64,000 bases of DNA from an uncultured Pelagibacteraceae bacterium (GTDB taxonomy: Bacteria; Pseudomonadota; Alphaproteobacteria; Pelagibacterales; Pelagibacteraceae), in the NCBI GenBank assembly GCA_902601705.1, contig CACKNV010000001.1, forward strand, positions 248,001 to 312,000. The letters run 5' to 3'. The translations under genes were made by a program, and so were the position numbers. The notes under the pieces are model-generated. The model was given only the letters and a program-made list of their open reading frames with translations, ran no database searches and was not told the origin of the DNA. This document shows positions 36,493-45,111 of the stretch, piece after piece. Within the stretch, counting starts at the first letter, position 1. Each line of letters starts with the position of its first letter.

Positions 36493-38223
36493 CTAGACGC
36501 AAAAAAAGACACTTTGCTTTACTAAAGACAAATCCAAGTTTCCTCTTTGAGGAATGTTAGGAAATTTCTTCATATTCTTAATAGAAAGCATTTGTCTCAT
36601 TTCCATCGCCCAGTTAGCAAGAACATCATTTTCATATATTTCACAAAATGCTTCTCTTATAGCTTCTGACAACATATCTACATCAGGTGCTACACAACCA
36701 AAAGAGTCGTGAATTAAACTAAAGTTAGTCACTCCTTTTTGTTTTGCTTTTACAACTGCTAAATGAAGAACACTTGCGTCAAGAGAATGTATAAAGTTAG
36801 GACAAATAGATTGAGCAGTTTTTCTTTTATCAATTACATCAGTATCAGATTGTATAGATAATTTTATTATACTGTCTCCCATTTTAGTCTTAACTCTTTT
36901 ACTTTCTTTTTTATAACACATCATTTGTACTGGGAATCCTAGAGGTGTTGTCCAAGTGACTGGTAAGTTTTCTGAAGCAACTAAACGAGATACTTTTTTT
37001 AAAAAATCCATTATCTCTTTTGCACCAACTATTACATCGTTAATACTTGACCAAACAATTGGTTGAAGAAAGTTGGTAGCTTTGAATAAATCATTACCGA
37101 AGTTATGTTGTACTCCACGTTCTTTTAATTCCTTCTCAACGTGGTCTTGCAGATATTGCCTACAGGAATATTGAGTTAAAGAATATGGTAAACACATTAC
37201 AGGTTTCTTACATAGCTTTCTGTCTACACCATAATCTAACCACTTCTTAGCTAGTGGGTCAGGATTTACTTCTAATTTTTCTATCACTTTTTCAGATACA
37301 GTTCTGTAAACATCTTCAGGTTTATTTGATGGAATTAGATTAGTAGCTTTACCGCCTATTTCGTCTCTCATCATTGCTGAATAATGTTGTAAACCAGAAT
37401 TACTACAGTCTGATTGTATTGGTAGTGTAGTTATAAAACTAGCGTCAAAATCTGTTTCTGCAAAGTCTTTAAGTTCAAAACACCAAGCAAGAAAACAAAA
37501 AGATTTATCAGCTTGTGACCAATAAGTATCTTCTAGTGGGTTATTTGCACAATTTATAAATCGTTGCATATTATCTTTAACCCAATCTAATCTTGTTTGA
37601 ATGTCTTCTTTATCTACTTCTCCAAATAATCCTGCACCTGCGATTGCAAAACTATCAAAACTACTATTCTCTTTCATTTGTTTTCCATACTTAAATTTAA
37701 GTAATGCTCTAGAATAGTCAGCACCTTGTGGAGATAACATTGCAGGTTTTGGATAACCTCTTGACCTAAAGTCTATTTGATGAGGAAAGAAGAAAGACCT
37801 ATCTTTTAATAAATTAGCTTCTTCAAGAATTTGCCTTACCTGTATATATTTAGATTTTGACTTAGCTTGTTCTTTATAAATATTAGACGCTTCTCTTTTC
37901 CATCTAACTAAACTTTCTTTATTAGTAGCTATATCTATTGGTTTAGGTGGAAGTTCCATACTTTGAGGATTTACTGGTAGCTTTCCCAAAGTCACATCTT
38001 TTTTAATTAATGTTTCTATGACATCTAAAACAGGTTTATTTATAACCCATTCAGTTTCCTGCATAATATTTATGCTATCGTAAAGGTCTTTCATTTCGTG
38101 ACCTCTATTTTTAAGTTCTTCTAAGTATCTTCTGTTTGACGCTTTTACTAAATTATAGTGCATTTTTGACCTCATCTGGTTTGTTTTCGTGATTGTGTTT
38201 TCTTCCGTAATATCCACCGACAA
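36493..38223 (-). CDS. T7-type RNA polymerase, C-terminal catalytic part (split ORF)
   Basis: SDCSNSGLQHYSAMMRDEIGG, KKPVMCLPYSLTQYSCRQ, FIHSLDASVL, LIHDSFGC: T7 RNAP palm/fingers motifs. Confidence 0.93.
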   Translation of the reverse strand: MSVDITEENTITKTNQMRSKMHYNLVKASNRRYLEELKNRGHEMKDLYDSINIMQETEWVINKPVLDVIETLIKKDVTLGKLPVNPQSMELPPKPIDIATNKESLVRWKREASNIYKEQAKSKSKYIQVRQILEEANLLKDRSFFFPHQIDFRSRGYPKPAMLSPQGADYSRALLKFKYGKQMKENSSFDSFAIAGAGLFGEVDKEDIQTRLDWVKDNMQRFINCANNPLEDTYWSQADKSFCFLAWCFELKDFAETDFDASFITTLPIQSDCSNSGLQHYSAMMRDEIGGKATNLIPSNKPEDVYRTVSEKVIEKLEVNPDPLAKKWLDYGVDRKLCKKPVMCLPYSLTQYSCRQYLQDHVEKELKERGVQHNFGNDLFKATNFLQPIVWSSINDVIVGAKEIMDFLKKVSRLVASENLPVTWTTPLGFPVQMMCYKKESKRVKTKMGDSIIKLSIQSDTDVIDKRKTAQSICPNFIHSLDASVLHLAVVKAKQKGVTNFSLIHDSFGCVAPDVDMLSEAIREAFCEIYENDVLANWAMEMRQMLSIKNMKKFPNIPQRGNLDLSLVKQSVFFCV

Positions 38224-39121
38224 AAGGATTATATTCCCATTTTCTAGGTGGCATTAACATTGGAAGGTATTTAGGTTGAAGTGCTTCATTCTTGATATTG
38301 AAGTTCCTAATCTCATCTATGATTTTTCTAGTAGCTTCAACATAAGTGACTGTCTTGAATTTATTTAGCTTTCTATTCTGGTGTCTTACTAAACCCAGTT
38401 TTTCTAGAAAACCAATCATCTTAACTCCAAGATGAAGTCTTCCTTCCTTGCCCCAATCGTCAAACTCCAGTTGGTTTTTATTAATCATATAAGTCCAAAC
38501 TTTATGCTTATATTGATACCTATTTACCTTCTGAGGTATGTTCTTTCCTGCAAGTCTTTTATATATCCTATTATAATTTTCCTTATCTCTATCCTTAAAC
38601 ATCGTTATTCTAGCTTCCATCATCAAGCCAGTTCCTATCTTTATTGCTAGTTTATTCATTGTGGTTTCATTGCTGATACCATCAATTGTATTCTTCAAAA
38701 CTATCAACGAACAGGTATCCCAAACTGTATGTTCTTTAGAAAGAAATACACCTTTATCAAAAGCTGATTTTGGCAGACATTGACACAATAGTTTTAGTGC
38801 AGTCATTCGATTACCTGCACCACCATCTTCCATAGTCTTAATATCGCCATTAATTAATAAGGACAGTTTAGTTATATACTTCTGTTGTAATACTAGACCG
38901 TGAAGTGTTGTGCTTTCTTGACCTTTAGCAATAGCGTCTTTCACGGTCTTTCTGAAACGGTCTATACCACCTTGTAGCATAGCGTCTTCAAATTCTAATT
39001 CTTCTTGAATACGTTTTGTATAATCTGAATTATCTTTAAACTTGCCACCTACGCCTACTTTGACAAGTTCTTGTAATTGTAATTGTAGGTCTTGTTGTTG
39101 TTGATTTAATATATCGGACAT
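38153..39121 (-). CDS. T7-type RNA polymerase, N-terminal part (split ORF)
   Basis: N-terminal domain with LPMLMPPRKWEYNPFVGGYYG (T7 VVPPKPWTGITGGGYW equivalent), then stop; continues in another frame in 36493..38223. Confidence 0.9.
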   Translation of the reverse strand: MSDILNQQQQDLQLQLQELVKVGVGGKFKDNSDYTKRIQEELEFEDAMLQGGIDRFRKTVKDAIAKGQESTTLHGLVLQQKYITKLSLLINGDIKTMEDGGAGNRMTALKLLCQCLPKSAFDKGVFLSKEHTVWDTCSLIVLKNTIDGISNETTMNKLAIKIGTGLMMEARITMFKDRDKENYNRIYKRLAGKNIPQKVNRYQYKHKVWTYMINKNQLEFDDWGKEGRLHLGVKMIGFLEKLGLVRHQNRKLNKFKTVTYVEATRKIIDEIRNFNIKNEALQPKYLPMLMPPRKWEYNPFVGGYYGRKHNHENKPDEVKNAL

Positions 39122-39147
39122 TTAGTGAACATTTCTCCATTTATTTA

Positions 39148-39267
39148 TTGCAGAAGTGCAGGATACAGTAGTTTTGATACAATTTGATACAAGACTATCG
39201 CACAAGTGCAAAGATTGATTTTTTAAAAAAACACAAGCAACACAATAGTAATTCGTCACTTGTGCAA
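39148..39267. promoter_or_regulatory. RNAP upstream region: three GCACAAGTGC-type operator-like sites and three GATACA arm-type sites
   Basis: Operator-like: TTGCAGAAGTGCA (39148-39160), GCACAAGTGCAAA (39200-39212), CACTTGTGCAA (39257-39267). Arm-like: GGATACA (39161-39167), TTGATACAA (39174-39182), TTGATACAA (39184-39192). Confidence 0.5.
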
Positions 39268-39288
39268 TGAAGAAGAAGTGTCGGTATC

Positions 39289-39327
39289 TTCTAAGACCAG
39301 CGCGTATACCAATTCCGCCACTTGCCC
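39289..39327 (-). pseudogene. 5' half of host tRNA-Leu(UAG), disrupted by prophage integration (attR)
   Basis: Minus strand GGGCAAGTGGCGGAATTGGTATACGCGCTGGTCTTAGAA: acceptor, D arm, 5' anticodon stem and loop, then phage sequence that cannot complete the stem. Confidence 0.93.
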
Positions 39328-39356
39328 TTGTTTTAAAGATTGTTTTATATATCAAA

Positions 39357-40418
39357 TTAATTTTTTGTTAAATGATAAAGTCTTGAATAAATTATTAAGT
39401 AAATTAGCAACAGGATAAAGAACCAATACCTGCTTAATTGAGTATCGTTTATAAAATACAACCCTGGTATTATTAGAATTAAGTAAAAAAGATTAATGAT
39501 AATTGAATTTAAATAATTACCCTTTTTTTTTCCATAGATATTAGAAATTTTATAAAAACTAAGCATATGCAAATGCTTCTCATCTGGATGAATTGGAGAT
39601 TTTTTTTGCAAAATTTTTCTCAAGAACGAAAAAAACACCTCGAAAAAAATATAAAATAGTAACGTGCAAAAAAAGAAAGAAGATATTTCAGGATTTAAGT
39701 TATTCGTTATTATTGTATTTAACCCAACAAGCGCTCCCATGGTATAAGCTCCACTATCACCTAGAAAAATTTTTGCGCTTGGGAAGTTAAATAATAAAAA
39801 TGAAAAGAGAATTATTATTTGAGAAATTATTAAAATTGAAAATTCTAAGTTTTCATTACTGATATTTATGTAAGTTAAAATAATATTTATAATAATTAAA
39901 TTTATTGTTAATAATCCGTTAAACCCATCAATTAAATTAGAGCCATTGATAACAAACAGAAAACAAAAAAGTACAAATATTGATGAAAAGATATGGCTAG
40001 ACATTAAAGGAATTAAAAATGGAATATCTATATTTAAGACCTTTATAGGTAATGTGTATATGAATATAAAAAGGAGAATTACCATAAATAATAATCTGTC
40101 CAATGGTTTAATATTAATTCTCAAGTCATCTAAAAAACCAACTATAAAAACTGAGAAACTTACAAAAATATAATTATATAAAACTTCTGAATACAATAAA
40201 TAATAAATATAGAAAAATATACTTAAAGAAATAATCGCGGCCATTCCTCCGCTACGTGTAATAGGGATTTCATGGAAAGCTTGAGGTTTTAGAAAATCTT
40301 TATCTAATAAAGCCCCACCTTTAATTTTGTGTGAAAATTTGCTTGCAAGCAAAAAAATAAAAAAACTGATTAAAGCGAATAATGACAAAAAACTTGCTTC
40401 GATTGACTCTGTACCCAT
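39357..40418 (-). CDS. Glycosyltransferase family 4 (MraY/WecA-like undecaprenyl-phosphate sugar-1-phosphate transferase)
   Basis: NGSNLIDGFNGLLTIN, FLGDSGAYTMGALVG, PIHPDEKHLHM; multiple TM. Confidence 0.88.
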   Translation of the reverse strand: MGTESIEASFLSLFALISFFIFLLASKFSHKIKGGALLDKDFLKPQAFHEIPITRSGGMAAIISLSIFFYIYYLLYSEVLYNYIFVSFSVFIVGFLDDLRINIKPLDRLLFMVILLFIFIYTLPIKVLNIDIPFLIPLMSSHIFSSIFVLFCFLFVINGSNLIDGFNGLLTINLIIINIILTYINISNENLEFSILIISQIIILFSFLLFNFPSAKIFLGDSGAYTMGALVGLNTIITNNLNPEISSFFFCTLLFYIFFEVFFSFLRKILQKKSPIHPDEKHLHMLSFYKISNIYGKKKGNYLNSIIINLFYLILIIPGLYFINDTQLSRYWFFILLLIYLIIYSRLYHLTKN

Positions 40419-40421
40419 TTT

Positions 40422-41300
40422 TTATCCTTTATTATTTTTTTTAAATATATAAATTCCAATAAGTATTACAACTAATGATACAATAACTTTCCAAGTAATT
40501 ATTTCATCCATCAGAAAATAACCAAAAATAATTCCAAAAATAGGTATTAAATATGCTACCTGGGTTTGAAAAACTAAACCGTTTACTGTTAAAATTCTAA
40601 ATCTGATTAACCAGGCTAAGCCTGTTGCGATAACACCTAAATATAGCAGCGAAAGAGTTGAAATTAAAGTTGGTGTGGACTCCCACGGTGTTTCAATGAT
40701 TAATGAAAAAGGTAGAAGGAAAATAACTGACCATAAAGTTGTAGACGTTGTAACATTTTCATTTTTTTTGTTTTTTAATTTTAAAGTAAATAAACCCCCA
40801 ATACAGTAAAATGTTGATCCTAGAATAGTAATAATAGCGTAAATAAAATTTTCACTATTAATAATCACTTTGTCAAAAAATAATAATATAATTCCACTGA
40901 AACCAATTAAAACACCTAAAGATTTTAGGTAGGATAATTTTTCATCTTTAGTAAAAAAATGTGCCAGTATTGATCCACTTAATGGTGTCGTGCTCATAAG
41001 TATCGCTGCAAGGTAGCTATTTATTTTAGCAGTGCCAATAGCAATTAGAACAAAAGGTATTGCAATATTGCACAGACCAATCAAAGCGTACCAATTCCAA
41101 TTTTTACTGAATGCTTCAATCTTAATTCCGCTTATTTTACAAAGAATTAATAGTGGTATGCTTGCAAAGATTACTCTTACTAGAGCAAGTGTGATCGGGT
41201 CATAGGAGTATGTGGCTATCTTAATATTAAAGAAAGAAGAACCCCAAATAACAGCAAGTAATACTAATAAAGTTAGATCTAAAGTATTTGCTTCTCTCAT
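40422..41300 (-). CDS. EamA/DMT family transporter
   Basis: VIWGSSFFNIKIA, duplicated 5-TM arrangement, 292 aa. Confidence 0.88.
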   Translation of the reverse strand: MREANTLDLTLLVLLAVIWGSSFFNIKIATYSYDPITLALVRVIFASIPLLILCKISGIKIEAFSKNWNWYALIGLCNIAIPFVLIAIGTAKINSYLAAILMSTTPLSGSILAHFFTKDEKLSYLKSLGVLIGFSGIILLFFDKVIINSENFIYAIITILGSTFYCIGGLFTLKLKNKKNENVTTSTTLWSVIFLLPFSLIIETPWESTPTLISTLSLLYLGVIATGLAWLIRFRILTVNGLVFQTQVAYLIPIFGIIFGYFLMDEIITWKVIVSLVVILIGIYIFKKNNKG

Positions 41301-41418
41301 TGTAAGTCTGAAGTGTGGATATGTGATAAATGCATAGCTGATATATATATTTAATTATACTATAAAAAACATCCTTATATATGTTCGCTACGATTAAACA
41401 TAATTCTTGGGGAGCAAA

Positions 41419-42825
41419 ATGAGTTCAAAAGACGTTTTAAAGCTTATAAAAGATAAACAAGTTGAATTTGTGGATTTAAGATTCACTGATCCTAAAGGAA
41501 AACTTCAACATTTGACTATAGACTCAACTGTAGTAGATGAGGACATGTTAAATAATGGTGTATTTTTTGACGGATCATCTATAGCTGGTTGGAAAGCTAT
41601 TAATGAGTCAGACATGATTTTAAAACCTGACTTGGAAAGACCAATAATTGATCCTTTTAACTCTCACACTACAGTAAACATATTTTGTGATATTTTAGAT
41701 GCAGTGAAAAAAGATCCCTATGGAAGAGATCCAAGAGGTACCGCCAAGAAAGCTGAAGCTTATTTAAAAAAATCAGGAATAGGAGATAAGTCATACTTTG
41801 GTCCGGAACCAGAATTTTTTGTATTTGATGATGTAAGATTCAAAAATGATATGAATGAAACTAGTTTTAAAATAGATAGTTCAGAAGGTCCCTACAACAC
41901 CGGTAAAAAATACGAAAACGGCAACATGGGTCACAGACCAGGAATTAAAGGTGGTTACTTTCCTGTACCCCCAGTTGATAGCGCTCAAGATATGAGAGGA
42001 GAATATTTAAAAGCTCTTAAAGATATGGGCGTTAAAGTTGAAAAACATCACCACGAAGTAGCACCAAGTCAACATGAGCTTGGAATGTATTTTGGAACTT
42101 TAACTAATATGGCAGACAATGTTCAGTTATATAAGTATGCAGTTCAAATGGTAACTCATTCTTTTGGAAAGACTGCAACATTTATGCCAAAGCCAGTAAA
42201 AGGCGATAATGGTTCTGGAATGCACTGTCACCAATCTATTTGGAAAGGTAGCACGCCAGTATTTATGGGTAAAGAGTATGCGGGATTATCAAAAGAAGCG
42301 CTATACTATATTGGTGGAATTTTAAAACATGCTAAAGCAATAAATGCTTTTTCAAACGCCACAACTAATAGTTATAAAAGATTAATTCCAGGTTTTGAGG
42401 CACCAGTAATTTTGGCATACTCAGCTAGAAACAGATCTGCTTCATGTCGAATACCTGTGATAATGAATCCCAAAGCAGCTAGAATGGAAATAAGATTTCC
42501 GGACGCTGCGGGTAATCCTTACTTAACTTTCGCATCAATGTTAATGGCTGGTATCGATGGTATCAAAAACAAAATTGATCCGGGGAAAGCCTTTGATCAA
42601 GATTTATATTCTCTTACAGAAGATGAAGTGAAAAAATTACCTACTGTTTGCGGCTCATTAAGAGAGGCTATGCAAAATTTAGATAAAGATAGAAAGTTTT
42701 TGACTGAGGGTGGAGTGTTTACTGACGATCAGATCGACGCTTATATTGAGTTAAAATTCCAGGAAATCTATAAATTTGAGCATACACCACATCCAATTGA
42801 ATTTGAGATGTATTATAGCAGCTAA
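41419..42825 (+). CDS. glnA: Glutamine synthetase type I
   Basis: FDGSSIAGWKAINESDM, GSGMHCHQSIWK, NRSASCRIP; ATG 41419 preceded by GGGGAG (track start 41407 is TTG). Confidence 0.96.
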   Translation: MSSKDVLKLIKDKQVEFVDLRFTDPKGKLQHLTIDSTVVDEDMLNNGVFFDGSSIAGWKAINESDMILKPDLERPIIDPFNSHTTVNIFCDILDAVKKDPYGRDPRGTAKKAEAYLKKSGIGDKSYFGPEPEFFVFDDVRFKNDMNETSFKIDSSEGPYNTGKKYENGNMGHRPGIKGGYFPVPPVDSAQDMRGEYLKALKDMGVKVEKHHHEVAPSQHELGMYFGTLTNMADNVQLYKYAVQMVTHSFGKTATFMPKPVKGDNGSGMHCHQSIWKGSTPVFMGKEYAGLSKEALYYIGGILKHAKAINAFSNATTNSYKRLIPGFEAPVILAYSARNRSASCRIPVIMNPKAARMEIRFPDAAGNPYLTFASMLMAGIDGIKNKIDPGKAFDQDLYSLTEDEVKKLPTVCGSLREAMQNLDKDRKFLTEGGVFTDDQIDAYIELKFQEIYKFEHTPHPIEFEMYYSS

Positions 42826-43157
42826 ACCTTAAAAGACTCACCGCAACCACAACGCTCAGTTTCGTTAGGATTCTTAAACACGAATTGAGAAGAAAATTTT
42901 TCTTTCTTGTAATCCATTTCAGTTCCTAAAAGATACATAATTGCTTTTGGATCAATTAAAACCTTAACACCTTTTTCCTCTATAATTTCTTCATTAGGTT
43001 TAATATCTTTTGCATATTCCATCACATAAGACATTCCCGCGCATCCTCCTGACTTTACTCCAACTCTAACACCAATAGCTTTGTCTTCTGCTTTAGACAT
43101 AATTTCCTTAATTCTTTCAGCTGCATTTGTACTTAATTTAATTACTTGTTCGCTCAT
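42822..43157 (-). CDS. sufA: Iron-sulfur cluster assembly accessory protein (SufA/ErpA/IscA)
   Basis: VKSGGCAGMSYVMEYA ... RCGCGESF conserved cysteines. Confidence 0.92.
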   Translation of the reverse strand: MSEQVIKLSTNAAERIKEIMSKAEDKAIGVRVGVKSGGCAGMSYVMEYAKDIKPNEEIIEEKGVKVLIDPKAIMYLLGTEMDYKKEKFSSQFVFKNPNETERCGCGESFKV

Positions 43158-43456
43158 AAATTTAATTCTAATTTGGCTGCCTCTGACATCATATCTTTAG
43201 TCCAAGGAGGACTCCATACTAATTTTAAATCAACATCAGAGACTTCTTCAATTTTTAATACATTATCTTTTACCATTTTAGGCAAACTTTCGGCAACAGG
43301 ACAATTTGGTGAGGTCAAAGTCATTTCAATATCTACTTTTTTTTCAACACTGATTTCTATTTTATAAATTAGGCCAAGTTCATAAATATTGACCGGTATT
43401 TCTGGGTCATAAATCTTTTTAATTTCATTAATTATCTTGTTTTTTAATTCGGTCAT
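43154..43456 (-). CDS. SUF-associated DUF59/MIP18 family protein (SufT-like)
   Basis: IYDPEIPVNIYELGLIYKIEI...MTLTSPNCPVAESLP...VWSPPWTKDMMSEAAKLELNL. Confidence 0.9.
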   Translation of the reverse strand: MTELKNKIINEIKKIYDPEIPVNIYELGLIYKIEISVEKKVDIEMTLTSPNCPVAESLPKMVKDNVLKIEEVSDVDLKLVWSPPWTKDMMSEAAKLELNL

Positions 43457-43893
43457 TTTTTATCTACTGCTGACAAACAAGTATGCCAAGCCATTGTTGC
43501 GCATTTTACCCTCATTGGAAACTCTTGCACTCCAGACAAAGACGAGATTGTTGTTATCTGGTCATCCGAAAGACTATTAATTGTAATTTTTGCTTTATTC
43601 TTAATCATGTTAATAAAATCTTCATTTATTTTCTTTAAGAAAGATAAATCTTTTCCTTTTACTATTTCAGTCAAAATAGATGCTGATGCCAATGAGATTG
43701 CACACCCTTCTCCCTCAAAGCTTAAATCTTCAATTTCTTTATTTTTATTTAGTTTCAAATAAATATGAACTTTATCACCACATAAAGGATTGTGAGCTTT
43801 TGCATCATTAGTATAACCATCACACTTACCTTTATTTCTTGGATTTTTACCATGATCTAAAATTATTTCTTGATATAGTTCTTTTAAGTTCAT
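43453..43893 (-). CDS. sufU: SufU/IscU-like Fe-S scaffold / sulfur transfer protein
   Basis: LYQEIILDHGKNPRNKG, HNPLCGD, FEGEGCAISLASAS, RVKCATMAWHT. Confidence 0.93.
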   Translation of the reverse strand: MNLKELYQEIILDHGKNPRNKGKCDGYTNDAKAHNPLCGDKVHIYLKLNKNKEIEDLSFEGEGCAISLASASILTEIVKGKDLSFLKKINEDFINMIKNKAKITINSLSDDQITTISSLSGVQEFPMRVKCATMAWHTCLSAVDKK

Positions 43894-45111
43894 TTAATTC
43901 TGAAATACTTTCTGACAATTTTTAATTGCGTCTGATAATTTGTCCATATCTTCCTTATCGTTGTAGACTCCAATTGAAGCTCTAGCTGTAGCAGATATAC
44001 CAAGTTTATCATGTAATATTTGACAACAATGATGTCCTGCTCTTATTGCTACACCATCGTCATCTAAAATAGTTGCTATATCATGAGGATGAATATCTTT
44101 TAAAGTAAAACACAAAACTGACCCTCTTTCTTGTGGATCTCCAATAATATTTATAGAATTATTTTTTCTTAATTTTTCCAATCCATATTGTAAGATTTCG
44201 TTTTCATGAGACGCTATTTTTTTGATACCTATGTCTTCAATAAAATTTAATGCTTCTGCAAATGCAACTACTTCTGCTGTTTGCATTGTTCCAGCCTCAA
44301 ATTTTGTAAAAGCGTCAGCAAAAGTAATATTGTCTTTTTTTACCTCATTAATCATTCCTCCTCCTCCTTGATATGGAGGTAAGTCATCAACCCATTTTTT
44401 TTTCATATACAATACACCTAGACCATTTGGGCCATACATTTTATGACAAGATATTGCGTAAAAATCACAACCCATTTTCTGCATGTCAATTTCAGAATGA
44501 GGTGCGCCTTGTGTCCCATCCACTAGAACTGGAATATTTTTTTCTTTTGCAAGATCTACAATTTTTGCTATTGGCAAAATTGCTCCAGTAACATTTGATA
44601 TGTGAGTGATTGCAATAATTTTAGTTTTATTCGTTATAAGCTTTTTAATTTCCTCTATTTCAATATCACCATTTTCATTAACTTCTGCAAATTTTATAAC
44701 TGCACCTTTATCAGTTCTTAGATAGTTCCAAGGTACATAGTTTGAGTGATGTTCTAACTCTGTAATTAATACTTCGTCTCCTTTTTTAATATATTTTTTT
44801 CCATAGGACGATGCTACTAGGTTTATTGCTTCTGTTGCACCTTTAGTAAATATTATTTCTTCTCTGTGTTTAGCATTTAAATATTTTTGGATTTTATCTC
44901 TTGTAGCCTCAAATCTATTTGTCGCTTTTACAGCAAGAGTATGAACACTTCTTCCAACATTAGAATACTCTGTTTCATAAAAGCTTGAGATTTTATCTAT
45001 TACAATTTTTGGTTTTTGAGAAGAATTCGCACTATCTAAATAAACTAAGGGTTTGCCATTAATTTTTTGTTTAAATATTGGAAATTCTTTTTTTATATTT
45101 TTAATATCCAT
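43894..45111 (-). CDS. sufS: Cysteine desulfurase SufS
   Basis: ELEHHSNYVPW, ISCHKMYGPNGLGVLY, RAGHHCCQILH. Confidence 0.96.
   Translation of the reverse strand: MDIKNIKKEFPIFKQKINGKPLVYLDSANSSQKPKIVIDKISSFYETEYSNVGRSVHTLAVKATNRFEATRDKIQKYLNAKHREEIIFTKGATEAINLVASSYGKKYIKKGDEVLITELEHHSNYVPWNYLRTDKGAVIKFAEVNENGDIEIEEIKKLITNKTKIIAITHISNVTGAILPIAKIVDLAKEKNIPVLVDGTQGAPHSEIDMQKMGCDFYAISCHKMYGPNGLGVLYMKKKWVDDLPPYQGGGGMINEVKKDNITFADAFTKFEAGTMQTAEVVAFAEALNFIEDIGIKKIASHENEILQYGLEKLRKNNSINIIGDPQERGSVLCFTLKDIHPHDIATILDDDGVAIRAGHHCCQILHDKLGISATARASIGVYNDKEDMDKLSDAIKNCQKVFQN

Larger units (their letters stand above)
2227..39297. mobile_element. Integrated T7-like (autographivirus/HTVC019P-like pelagiphage type) prophage, attL core to attR core
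   Basis: Tyrosine integrase, T7-type RNAP, replication and virion modules lie between two copies of ttctaagac (2227-2235, 39289-39297) that join the two halves of a host tRNA-Leu gene. Confidence 0.95.

Noticed and set aside
2458-39121. Metabolic hijack genes (psbA-, phoH-, mazG-, nrd-type) in the prophage
   Set aside because: None recognised; only the 2OG-Fe(II) oxygenases resemble auxiliary enzymes.
2227-39297. Possibility that the phage-host junctions are assembly chimeras
   Set aside because: Both junctions fall in the same 9-bp core and restore one exact tRNA gene, which a random misjoin would not produce.
39122-39355. 77-aa minus-strand ORF with ASGGIGIRAGLRRYRHF
   Set aside because: Covers the tRNA 5' half and attR; spurious.
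41301-41418. Possible riboswitch in the glnA leader
   Set aside because: No convincing conserved aptamer pairing by eye; covariance-model search (Rfam/Infernal) would be needed.
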